NCBI RefSeq assembly: GCF_000708595.2
Contig: NZ_JARP01000002.1
Location: 62,001-126,000 of the forward strand
Reading direction: 5' to 3'
Length of the DNA stretch: 64,000 bases
Source of the DNA: Flavobacterium sp. KJJ
Lineage (GTDB): Bacteria; Bacteroidota; Bacteroidia; Flavobacteriales; Flavobacteriaceae
Part shown: in pieces, positions 53,056-60,986 of the stretch
Numbering within the stretch: the stretch's first letter is position 1
How the letters are laid out: the number at the start of each line of letters is the position of its first letter
Notes under the pieces: generated by a model
What the model was told of the DNA's origin: nothing
Seen by the model: only the letters and a program-made list of their open reading frames with translations
Database searches by the model: none
Made by a program: the position numbers and the translations under genes

Positions 53056-53709
53056 ATGACTTTTTCAGAAGAAAACTATCTTAAATCAATATATCATCTT
53101 ACAGCTTCTTTGGAAACTGAAGTAAGCACTAACGCTATTGCTGAAATGATGGAGACCAAAGCTTCTTCCGTAACGGATATGCTAAAAAAGCTGGCAGACA
53201 AAGATTTGGTGAATTACAAAAAATATCAAGGTGTTTCATTGACTGAAAATGGAAAACTTGCCGCAAAAATGATTGTTCGCAAGCATCGATTGTGGGAAGT
53301 TTTTTTAGTAGAAAAACTAAATTTCAGCTGGGATGAGGTTCACGATATTGCCGAGCAGTTAGAACATATCAAATCTGAACAGTTAATTAACCGTTTAGAT
53401 GACTTTTTGGGAAATCCTACAGAAGACCCTCACGGCGATCCAATTCCGGATGCAAATGGCCGAATTATTAAAATCGAAAAATATTTACTTTCTGAATTAA
53501 CAGAAAATCAAATTGGGGTTTGCGTGGGCGTAAAAGATACTTCTTCAGAGTTTCTTAAATATCTAGACAAACAAGAAATCGCTTTGGGTTCAAGAATTGA
53601 ATTTCTATCCAAAGAGTCTTTTGATTTATCTGTTAAGATTAAAATTGATGGCAGAGAATTATCTATTTCTAATAAAATTGCGTCTAATTTGTTTGTGAAG
53701 CTGGTTTAG
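53056..53709 (+). CDS. mntR: DtxR/MntR-type metal-dependent repressor
   Basis: The 217-residue protein has an N-terminal winged helix with FSEENYLKSIYHLTASLETE and AEMMETKASSVTDMLKKLADKDLV, a dimerisation/metal domain including VRKHRLWEVFLVEKLNF (about 75-92) and AEQLEHIKSEQLINRLDDFLGNP, and a C-terminal SH3-like FeoA domain. It represses uptake genes when metal is plentiful. The gene follows the Nramp transporter, typical of MntR. Metal specificity (manganese or iron) is inferred from this position. Two matching operators lie nearby. Confidence 0.92.
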   Translation: MTFSEENYLKSIYHLTASLETEVSTNAIAEMMETKASSVTDMLKKLADKDLVNYKKYQGVSLTENGKLAAKMIVRKHRLWEVFLVEKLNFSWDEVHDIAEQLEHIKSEQLINRLDDFLGNPTEDPHGDPIPDANGRIIKIEKYLLSELTENQIGVCVGVKDTSSEFLKYLDKQEIALGSRIEFLSKESFDLSVKIKIDGRELSISNKIASNLFVKLV

Positions 53710-53717
53710 AACTATTT

Positions 53718-54947
53718 TTAGTTAGCCTTGAAAGCATCTGCATAAGGTATATTAAAGAAACCTTTGTAGACATAAACTGAAGCCTTATCTCCTATTTTTG
53801 CTTCATAATAAAACTCTTTGTCAATTTTAATTTTCTGAATTTGACCTTCCTTTTCCAATGGAGCAACTGATATAATGAAAGATTCTCCAGGTTTTTCCTT
53901 ATCAAGAATTGTTGTAGTATATTTTACTGGACTCGATTTGTCAAACATGTCATTTAAACATATGACAGAACTATATACATAACCGCATATAAAAATAAAC
54001 GTAAATAATACCACTAATCTTCCTTCTGGATTTTCACCAGAAAGATCCATTTTTTCAGTAAACAGAAATGCTGAATAAATGATTACTGCCAAAACTAATG
54101 GAAGCCAAATATTACTGAAATCTAAAATACTAAAATCTGCCTCTACCCTTTTATAGAGCAAGTATGCTGGTGCAAGAATACCAACAGCGACATTCGGATA
54201 TATACTATTTCTAATTTTATCAACTCGTATTAAACCTTTCCAATATTTAATAGCTAATAAAGAAACAATTGGTAACATCATACCTGATAGAAGCGCATAT
54301 TCATAAGGCTGCGGATAATTGTATATCCAAAATCCAATGATAAAAGTCGTTGCATATATAATTCTGGCCGTTATTTTTGCATATTTTAATTGACTCGTTT
54401 TTTCTTCAACTGTAAAACCAAAATCATTATTTTTTAAAATTTCTTTTTTTTCGTGCGTGATCTTCTCTTCAATTACTTTTACCTTTTCAGCATTTAGATC
54501 TGCGACTTTAAAACTTAACTGAGATCTTATTTCGTCAAATTTTTCAAATAAATTACTAAAAACAATCGCTTTTTCACCTTTGGTTTTGGATTCGACGCCT
54601 AAGAATTTTTGTAAATTAAGTTTTGGATTGCTGCTTACCTCAAAACCTTTTATATCCTTAAACTTTAGTTCTTTTTTTTTAAACACGCCTATAAGCTGAA
54701 AACTATCTTGTGTAATTACAATTCTTGTTTTATATGTTTTAAAAATTAAAAATACCATGCAGGGTACTACAAAAAGAAATAGTACTGCCAACAAATTTTT
54801 TACTAATGGTTCCTCATTGACTTGAAAGGGCGCTAATTCTGCAGGAAGAAGTAATATTATTCCAAATATTCCATAAAACAAAGAAGTGGATGAGCAAATA
54901 CTATAAATAATTATCCTCCATGTCTTAGATATTCTATACACTTTCAT
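53718..54947 (-). CDS. Multispanning membrane protein with PH-like domain
   Basis: The 409-residue protein has two spans near the N-terminus (about 10-30 and 48-65), a cytoplasmic stretch that includes RIVITQDSFQLIGVFKKKEL and a KFKDIKGFEVS strand, resembling a bacterial PH-type domain, then about five more spans (190-330), and a soluble C-terminal part of about 70 residues. I do not recognise a family name. It converges on the mntR gene with an 8-base gap, and its role is unknown. Confidence 0.75.
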   Translation of the reverse strand: MKVYRISKTWRIIIYSICSSTSLFYGIFGIILLLPAELAPFQVNEEPLVKNLLAVLFLFVVPCMVFLIFKTYKTRIVITQDSFQLIGVFKKKELKFKDIKGFEVSSNPKLNLQKFLGVESKTKGEKAIVFSNLFEKFDEIRSQLSFKVADLNAEKVKVIEEKITHEKKEILKNNDFGFTVEEKTSQLKYAKITARIIYATTFIIGFWIYNYPQPYEYALLSGMMLPIVSLLAIKYWKGLIRVDKIRNSIYPNVAVGILAPAYLLYKRVEADFSILDFSNIWLPLVLAVIIYSAFLFTEKMDLSGENPEGRLVVLFTFIFICGYVYSSVICLNDMFDKSSPVKYTTTILDKEKPGESFIISVAPLEKEGQIQKIKIDKEFYYEAKIGDKASVYVYKGFFNIPYADAFKAN

Positions 54948-55152
54948 TTTAAGCTAATTTTTTTCACTATAAAGTGTAAAAGTACTATAGCCCTTTAAAA
55001 GAAACATACCAGAAAAGAACTTAAAAGCAACAAGATAAGACAAAGAACAAAATTTTATTAAGCTTAAATTTATTGACTATATTGAGTTTTTAAAACATAA
55101 TCACAAAATTAAAGTGCTTCACAAAAAATAAAAATGATAAATTTTAACAATT

Positions 55153-55554
55153 TTACAGCAATCCTTTCTCTATCATTTCCAGCATTACTGGAGAAGCATT
55201 TTTAAACGTTGGTTCTTGTTCGATAATACTTCCTGCATTTTTCTTGTTTACTTTAAAAGTTACATCATTATCTGTTGTAAACAAAAGTGCTGTTAAAAAA
55301 GGATTTTTGATATAAGTTCCTAAAACCATCAAAGCTTCATCAAGAGTGTGAATGCTTTCTATTTCTTCGGTTTTATAACGTGAAGTTAATGAAATCGAAA
55401 AGGTATTATCTTCATTCAAAACCAAACGAAAATAAATGTTTTTAATTTCAGTATCGCCAATGGTTTTGGCCAAAGTCAGTTTTGCGAAAGTTCCAGCTTG
55501 AATACTTTCTTTAACTCGTTCACAAAAAAGGGCAAATATTGGTTCGTAGGACAT
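55153..55554 (-). CDS. Hypothetical cytoplasmic protein
   Basis: I do not recognise a family. The 133-residue protein starts at the ATG at 55554 (MSYEPIFALFCERVKE); a start 16 codons upstream would add a basic stretch encoded by repeat sequence and is rejected. It has alternating strand and helix segments, such as NIYFRLVLNEDNTFSISLTS and RYKTEEIESIHTLDEALMVLG, and ends in MIEKGLL. No signal peptide or membrane span is present. The gene lies leftward of the enoyl-CoA hydratase gene, past a long inverted repeat. Confidence 0.72.
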   Translation of the reverse strand: MSYEPIFALFCERVKESIQAGTFAKLTLAKTIGDTEIKNIYFRLVLNEDNTFSISLTSRYKTEEIESIHTLDEALMVLGTYIKNPFLTALLFTTDNDVTFKVNKKNAGSIIEQEPTFKNASPVMLEMIEKGLL

Positions 55555-55571
55555 GATGTTTGTATTATAAT

Positions 55572-55667
55572 TTAACCGCAAAGTTCGCAAAGATTTACGC
55601 AAGGTTCACAAAATTTCTCAACTTTCCTTGTGTGCTTTGCGCAATCCCTTGCGAACTTTGCGGTTAA
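55572..55667. repeat. 19-bp perfect inverted repeat (TTAACCGCAAAGTTCGCAA)
   Basis: TTAACCGCAAAGTTCGCAA at 55572-55590 is perfectly complementary to 55649-55667. The 58 bases between contain more TTGCG and CGCAA words. The same sequence family appears upstream of ogt and metG. It may serve to end transcription of the hydratase gene. Confidence 0.8.
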
Positions 55668-55672
55668 GAAAA

Positions 55673-56455
55673 TTATTTCCCTGTAAATTCAGCTTTACGT
55701 TTTTCTAAAAATGCTGTTGTCCCTTCTTTAAAATCCTGAGTTCCGAAACATTTTCCGAACGATTTTATCTCAGTATCAAATCCGTTTTTACCGTCTTCAA
55801 AGTTGGCATTGATTGCTTTTATAGCTTTACCGATTGCAAATGGCGCATTTTTGATTATTTTTTGAGCAATTACATTCGTGAATGACATAAGTTCTGTTTG
55901 TGGCACAACATGATTTACTAAACCATATTCTTTTGCTTCTTCTGCAGAAATCATTGCTGCGGTCATGATCATTTCCATTGCACGGCCTTTACCCACTAAT
56001 TGCGGTAGACGCTGTGTTCCTCCATAACCCGGAATCAATCCTAAAGTTACTTCTGGCAAACCCATTTTAGCATTATCCGAAGCTACTCTAAAATGACACG
56101 CCATTGCCAATTCTAATCCACCGCCAAGTGCAAAACCGTTAACGGCCGCAATAACGGGTTTCTTTAAATTTTCGATATAATCAAATACTGTTTCTTGACC
56201 TTCGGCTGCTAATTGTGCGCCTTCGACAATAGTATAATTTGCAAATTCCGAAATATCGGCTCCAGCCACAAAAGCTTTCTCACCGCTGCCGGTCAGAATA
56301 ATAACGCGTACATCGTCATTTTTACCTAATAATTTAATTGCTTTATTAAGATCACTGATGGTTGCTTTGTTTAACGCATTCAGTTTTGTAGGTCGGTTTA
56401 TGGTTACGGTTGCAATTTTTTCTTCAATCGAGATTAAAAGATTTTCGTAGTTCAT
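55673..56455 (-). CDS. Enoyl-CoA hydratase/isomerase family protein
   Basis: The 260-residue protein is a crotonase-fold enzyme. It has AFVAGADISEFANY near residue 65 (CoA oxyanion hole), NGFALGGGLELAMACHFRVA near residues 101-120, and the catalytic glutamate pair in GLPEVTLGLIPGYGGTQRLPQ (E135 and the second Glu near 115). It most likely hydrates trans-2-enoyl-CoA in fatty-acid breakdown; 3-hydroxybutyryl-CoA dehydratase is possible. A start 24 codons upstream at 56527 would run into the kinase gene and is rejected. The start lies 10 bases past the kinase stop. Confidence 0.92.
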   Translation of the reverse strand: MNYENLLISIEEKIATVTINRPTKLNALNKATISDLNKAIKLLGKNDDVRVIILTGSGEKAFVAGADISEFANYTIVEGAQLAAEGQETVFDYIENLKKPVIAAVNGFALGGGLELAMACHFRVASDNAKMGLPEVTLGLIPGYGGTQRLPQLVGKGRAMEMIMTAAMISAEEAKEYGLVNHVVPQTELMSFTNVIAQKIIKNAPFAIGKAIKAINANFEDGKNGFDTEIKSFGKCFGTQDFKEGTTAFLEKRKAEFTGK

Positions 56456-56465
56456 GACGCTGGTT

Positions 56466-57935
56466 TTATGAGTTTGTGATAGGCAAAGAAACTCTAAAAG
56501 TGGTTCCTTTTCCGTAAGTTGATTCAAAGGTAATTGTTCCTTTGTAATTTTCGATGATGTTTTTTATAATTCCGAGGCCAAGTCCCATTCCACTTGTTTT
56601 TGTGGTAAATTTTGGCTCGAAGATTCGTCCGATATCTAGTTTCTGAATCCCGATTCCGTTGTCTTTTACAGCAATCTCAACATTATTGTTTCGTCTCTTT
56701 ACCGTAACGACAATTGATTTTTGAAACTGGCTTTCCGGAATGGCCTGAGTTGCATTTTTAACCAAGTTGGTAATGACTCGGATCAACTGCGTACGGTCCA
56801 TTTTCGAAATGATTTCTTCTTCGTCTTTTTCAAAAACAATATAATCTTCGTTGAAAATATCCAACGCTAATTCTACAACCTCAACAACATTCAGCGTTTC
56901 ATTTTGCTGTGCCGGCATCGAAGCAAAATTCGAAAATGCCGAAGCCACGGCTGTCATTGTATCAATTTGCTGAATTAAAGTTTCAGAATAATCATTTAAT
57001 TTCTGTTTAACATCCGGCGCTGTCGGGTCAAACTTTCGCTGAAAACTTTGCACCGTCAATCGCATCGGCGTAAGCGGGTTTTTAATTTCGTGTGCAACTT
57101 GTTTTGCCATTTCGCGCCAAGCTTCTTCACGCTCACTTTGAGCCAGTTTTATGGCACTGGTTTCGAGCTTGTCTACCATTCCGTTATACGCTTTTATTAG
57201 GAAGTTGACTTCTTTACTGTTGGCTTCTAAAACAATTTTCTCGTTCTTCTGATCTAAATTGGTTTCTTCTAATCGGTCTGAAATGGTTTTTAGCGATTTC
57301 GTAATATAAGTTGACAGGAAATAAGCCAAAGCAAAAGCCACAACCAGCATAAATGAGTAAACTTGGCTTAACCGTATCAAAAAAGTATTCAACTCGTTGT
57401 CATAATAGCCGTCGTCTTCTAAATATGGGAGATTTAAAACGCCAAGAGGTTTGAATTTTTCATCTTTTATTAAACTGTAAGACGATCTGTTTTTAACGCC
57501 ATCGATCGTTTTAATATCTACAAAACGCTTTTCGATTGAAGACCGAACCAATTTCAAGATGTATTCCGGAATTGGCGGTGCAACCTTATCAACTGCAAAA
57601 GATTCTTTTGAAGATTTTAATAATTTACCGTCAAGACCGTAAATGTTGATTTCGATTTTATGAATTTGTGCCAGCTCGTGGATTTTGTCTTTAAAAATCA
57701 GGTCAAGATTTGCTGTTTTTAAAGGATAAGTTGTAGTTGAAAGCACATAATTGATGTGCTCTTTTACCGCGTTTTCTTTTCGTTCTAAACGTTCCTGATG
57801 ATATTCTTTGGCCTCCGTTTTAAACTGAATAATCGAAATCGAAGCTAATAAAAATGATGCCACCACAATCAATACAATCATCGACAGGAAAATCCTAGTA
57901 CGAAGTGAAAGCATTGACATTTTGAAGTTCTGCAT
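56466..57935 (-). CDS. NtrY-like sensor histidine kinase
   Basis: The 489-residue protein has a membrane span near residue 20, an extracytoplasmic sensor region (about 40-185), a second span (about 190-210), a HAMP domain, and a kinase core. The H-box is in MAKQVAHEIKNPLTPMRL (catalytic His near 280), the N-box is NLVKNATQAIPE, and the G-boxes are VKDNGIGIQ and TSGMGLGLGIIK. It resembles NtrY. The partner response regulator is not in the window. ATG options are at 57935 and 57920. The enoyl-CoA hydratase gene follows in 10 bases. Confidence 0.93.
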   Translation of the reverse strand: MQNFKMSMLSLRTRIFLSMIVLIVVASFLLASISIIQFKTEAKEYHQERLERKENAVKEHINYVLSTTTYPLKTANLDLIFKDKIHELAQIHKIEINIYGLDGKLLKSSKESFAVDKVAPPIPEYILKLVRSSIEKRFVDIKTIDGVKNRSSYSLIKDEKFKPLGVLNLPYLEDDGYYDNELNTFLIRLSQVYSFMLVVAFALAYFLSTYITKSLKTISDRLEETNLDQKNEKIVLEANSKEVNFLIKAYNGMVDKLETSAIKLAQSEREEAWREMAKQVAHEIKNPLTPMRLTVQSFQRKFDPTAPDVKQKLNDYSETLIQQIDTMTAVASAFSNFASMPAQQNETLNVVEVVELALDIFNEDYIVFEKDEEEIISKMDRTQLIRVITNLVKNATQAIPESQFQKSIVVTVKRRNNNVEIAVKDNGIGIQKLDIGRIFEPKFTTKTSGMGLGLGIIKNIIENYKGTITFESTYGKGTTFRVSLPITNS

Positions 57936-57952
57936 CTGTTTTTGTTTTATTT

Positions 57953-58013
57953 GTTTCAGGTTTCAAGTTCAGTTTAGGTTGCGTTTGGCAACTTGAAACT
58001 TGAAACCTGAAAC
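57953..58013. repeat. 17-bp perfect inverted repeat (GTTTCAGGTTTCAAGTT)
   Basis: GTTTCAGGTTTCAAGTT at 57953-57969 is complementary to 57997-58013. A related tandem lies at 58579-58651. The hairpin sits between the HemJ-like gene and the kinase gene and could end transcription of hemJ on the minus strand. Confidence 0.8.
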
Positions 58014-58019
58014 TAAAAA

Positions 58020-58568
58020 CTATTTCTTTTCTCTAATTCTTTTATAAAAACGAAATCCCAGCATTATTAAAACCGAGAATAAAATAATTCCGATTACCCC
58101 GAAAATCCAGTTGATAGCGCTTTTTAAAACTACTAAAAAGACAACTGCAAACAAAATAATCGTTGCGCCTTCATTCCATAAACGCATAAAATTATTGGTA
58201 TATTTTACTTCATCGTTTTGCAATTGCTTAAAAATCTGATGGCATTTTGCGTGATATAAATATAAAAGAAAAACAAAACATAATTTTACATGCATCCAAG
58301 GCATTTTAAGCCAAGCATTTCCTAAATCAGTAAAAAATAGCATCCAAAAAGCAAAAATACTTGCCAAAATTGCTGATGGCCACGTAATAATGTACCACAA
58401 ACGATAGGCCATTATTTTGTACTGCGCCTGCAGAATTTCTTTTTCTGGAGAAGGTTTTTCATTGGCTTCTATTTGATACACAAACAAACGCACAATATAA
58501 AACAAACCCGCAAACCAGGTTATTACAAATATAAGATGCAGTGATTTTAGGTAGTTATAATATTCCAT
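58020..58568 (-). CDS. hemJ: HemJ-type protoporphyrinogen oxidase (CopD family)
   Basis: The 182-residue protein has four or five membrane spans and the family features of HemJ: LHLIFVITWFAGLFYIVRLF near residues 10-29 with the conserved His, and MHVKLCFVFLLYLYHAKC near residue 92. HemJ oxidises protoporphyrinogen IX to protoporphyrin IX, the step before ferrochelatase. The ferrochelatase gene lies 89 bases upstream in the same direction, which supports this reading. CopD-like proteins share the fold, but context favours HemJ. Confidence 0.9.
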   Translation of the reverse strand: MEYYNYLKSLHLIFVITWFAGLFYIVRLFVYQIEANEKPSPEKEILQAQYKIMAYRLWYIITWPSAILASIFAFWMLFFTDLGNAWLKMPWMHVKLCFVFLLYLYHAKCHQIFKQLQNDEVKYTNNFMRLWNEGATIILFAVVFLVVLKSAINWIFGVIGIILFSVLIMLGFRFYKRIREKK

Positions 58569-58578
58569 TAATATTTAG

Positions 58579-58651
58579 TTTCAGGTTTCAGGTTTCAGGT
58601 TTCAGGTTATTTCTCACAGTGGAACATAACTTGAAACTTTAAACCTGAAAC
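58579..58651. repeat. TTTCAGG tandem repeat with inverted partner
   Basis: Four 7-base TTTCAGG units run from 58579 to 58608, and AACTTGAAACTTTAAACCTGAAAC-like sequence at about 58628-58651 pairs with them. The region lies between hemH and hemJ and is related to the repeat at 57953-58013. Confidence 0.8.
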
Positions 58652-58657
58652 AAAAAT

Positions 58658-59671
58658 TTATTTAGCCCAATCATTAATCCAATTAGAAACTGTCTGGCAC
58701 CATTCATCATCATCATTCAAACAAGGAATGGCCAAGAATTCTTCACCTCCATTTTTTTCGAAATCTTCTTTGGCGCGCATCGCGATTTCCTCTAAAGTTT
58801 CTAAACAGTCAGAAACGAAAGCTGGCGTTACAACCGCTAATTTCTTGATTCCTTTTGCAGGCATGTTGTCAATTTCCACATCTGTATACGGTTCTAACCA
58901 TTTATCACCAGCTAAGCGTGATTGAAAAGTCAAACTGTATTTATCTTCTGGAAGTCCTAATAATTTTACGACTTGTTTTGTAGTTTTATAACATTGGTGA
59001 CGGTAGCAAAAATCATGCGCCGCAGAAGGCGTGTTACAACAAGAACCGTCAATTTTGCAATGTGATTTGGTTACATCGGTTTTACGGATGTGACGTTCCG
59101 GAATTCCGTGATAAGAGAACAATAAATGATCGTAGTCAAATCCAACTAAATGTTTCTGAATCGAATCTGCTAAATTCTTGATGTAATCTGGTTTGTTGTA
59201 AAATGCCGGAACATCTGTAAATTTCATGTTTGGAAATTTCTTTTTACGGATTTCTTCTGCTTTTACTAAAATCGTCAAAGTCGAAGCCATTGCATATTGG
59301 GGATATAAAGGAAAAAGCATTACTTCATCTACACCTTTATCGTGCAATTCCTGAAGTCCTTTTTCGATTGTCATGCTTCCGTAACGCATTGCTAACGCAA
59401 CCGGAACATTTACCAAAGGCTGTACTTTTTTCTGCATTCTTTCAGAAAGAACTACTAATGGAGAACCTTCATCCCACCAAATTTTCGCATAAGCGTGTGC
59501 TGATTCTTCTGGTCTCTTTCTTAAAATGATTCCACGAACCAATAATGCTCTTAATAAATACGGAACGTCGATCACGTATTTATCCATTAAAAATTCGTCT
59601 AAATAGGGTTTTACATCTTTTGGTGTTGGACTTTCTGGAGATCCTAAGTTTACTAATAATACGCCTTTCAT
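58658..59671 (-). CDS. hemH: Ferrochelatase
   Basis: The 337-residue enzyme puts Fe(II) into protoporphyrin IX to make heme. It starts GVLLVNLGSPESPTPKDV and has the conserved catalytic His in FSYHGIPERH (H188), then PAFVSDCLETLEEI near residue 283. Between residues 205 and 227 it has five cysteines, C205, C211, C212, C222 and C227, in SHCKIDGSCCN and DFCYRHQCY. Such a cluster resembles the internal site for a [2Fe-2S] cluster in some bacterial ferrochelatases. The gene is the first of the leftward pair with hemJ. Confidence 0.96.
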   Translation of the reverse strand: MKGVLLVNLGSPESPTPKDVKPYLDEFLMDKYVIDVPYLLRALLVRGIILRKRPEESAHAYAKIWWDEGSPLVVLSERMQKKVQPLVNVPVALAMRYGSMTIEKGLQELHDKGVDEVMLFPLYPQYAMASTLTILVKAEEIRKKKFPNMKFTDVPAFYNKPDYIKNLADSIQKHLVGFDYDHLLFSYHGIPERHIRKTDVTKSHCKIDGSCCNTPSAAHDFCYRHQCYKTTKQVVKLLGLPEDKYSLTFQSRLAGDKWLEPYTDVEIDNMPAKGIKKLAVVTPAFVSDCLETLEEIAMRAKEDFEKNGGEEFLAIPCLNDDDEWCQTVSNWINDWAK

Positions 59672-59682
59672 TATTGTTTTTT

Positions 59683-59712
59683 GCTTTAGGCTTTAAGCTT
59701 TAGGCTTTAAGC
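59683..59712. repeat. Tandem GCTTTAGGCTTTAA repeat
   Basis: A 14-base unit GCTTTAGGCTTTAA occurs twice and ends with GC, just upstream of hemH. It shows an internal 6-base repeat GGCTTT. Confidence 0.85.
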
Positions 59713-59886
59713 ATTTTGTTTATTTTAATTTTCGTCAAAAGTAGAATTTACTGCTTTTTAGAAATATGATAATTATTACTTTTTATTTATTGCTGAATAT
59801 CGAAAATTGATTTGCAAACATCTCTTTTAAAATTCTCCCGCAGATCTAGCAGATTTTTAATTGGTGTTAATTTGTGAAATTTGTGT

Positions 59887-60759
59887 TTAAACATTCGTAT
59901 TAATTGACATCAAATACTTTTTCGGAGTTGTAGCAAATTTCTTTTTGAATGCCGCGATAAAGTGACTTCCGGTGCTGTAGCCAATTTTCAATCCAACTTC
60001 GTTTACATTATAAGATCCGCTGTCTAGAAGTTTTCGGGCGAAATCCATTTTGTAGTCGAAAAGAAAACCATAAACCGTGTCGCCGTAAATTTGTTTGAAA
60101 CCCATTTTGAGTTTCTTCAAATTCAAACCAATTTCATCTGCCAGTTCTTGTAATCCTGGCGGTTCAGCCATATTAGCGATGATAATTTCTTTTGCTTTTC
60201 GGATCTTTAAAACGTTATCTTCATCGATCAAAAACGGACATTGTTCTGCATTTGGATCTTCGGTTCTGTTAAAATACAAACTCAACAATTCGTATCCTTT
60301 TCCTTTATAATAAAGGTTTTTTATGGATGGATGAAGATTGTAATGAAACAACTGACTCAAAACAATCGCCATTGACGGACTAATATTTCCTTCGTTATAA
60401 TACTTTTTATCCTTATTATCAGGACTTAAAAAAGTAATATAATCGGCTTCTGCAGAAAATAACGCGTGAAATTTTTTAATGGAAACAATTACAGAAATCA
60501 CCCACGAATTTGGAGCCAACTCTAAATTGAGCGGTAATTCTTTTTGCGGATTGTACAAAAGCAGTGATTTTTCTTCCTTCAAATCTAAGGCATAAGTACC
60601 CTGATTAAACAGAAATTTTGCATTGCCTTTTATTCCGAAGTGAAACTGTATCAGGCCACTACCTACTTCATGTTGCGCATAAAAAGATTCTGAACTGTCG
60701 TTTTGAAAACGGATTAGCGTAAAGTCGTCTTCAATTTTTATAATTTCTTGAGAACTCAT
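59887..60759 (-). CDS. AraC family transcriptional regulator
   Basis: The 290-residue protein has a variable N-terminal domain (about 1-190) and a C-terminal AraC domain with two helix-turn-helix units: the first in LQELADEIGLNLKKLKMGFKQ near residue 203 and the second in NVNEVGLKIGYSTGSHFIAAF near residue 254, then KKKFATTPKKYL. It is divergent from hemA across a 227-base gap that contains two copies of TACAAAAGTACTT. It may regulate hemA, but this is only inferred. The effector is unknown. Confidence 0.92.
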   Translation of the reverse strand: MSSQEIIKIEDDFTLIRFQNDSSESFYAQHEVGSGLIQFHFGIKGNAKFLFNQGTYALDLKEEKSLLLYNPQKELPLNLELAPNSWVISVIVSIKKFHALFSAEADYITFLSPDNKDKKYYNEGNISPSMAIVLSQLFHYNLHPSIKNLYYKGKGYELLSLYFNRTEDPNAEQCPFLIDEDNVLKIRKAKEIIIANMAEPPGLQELADEIGLNLKKLKMGFKQIYGDTVYGFLFDYKMDFARKLLDSGSYNVNEVGLKIGYSTGSHFIAAFKKKFATTPKKYLMSINTNV

Positions 60760-60850
60760 AGCGATGTTTTTTTAAAAATAAAATCGATGCAAATTGGAAA
60801 TGTTATTTAGAATGACTCTAAACAAATAGTTTCTAACGAGTTGATTTTGC

Positions 60851-60928
60851 TACAAAAGTACTTCTTTTTGCATAAAAACAGCTCTTTAGAATCAAAAAAA
60901 CATGCAGCGATACAAAAAGTACTTTGAG
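60851..60928. promoter_or_regulatory. Paired TACAAAA(A)GTACTT sites between the AraC gene and hemA
   Basis: TACAAAAGTACTT at 60851-60863 and TACAAAAAGTACTT at 60911-60924 are direct repeats about 60 bases apart; each holds the palindromic core AAAGTACTT. They are spaced by about six helix turns and may be operators for a divergent pair. Confidence 0.5.
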
Positions 60929-60986
60929 CGTTACTTTTATAAACACTATAATGATAATTTTGTTCCACTTTTATGAAAGTGAATTT

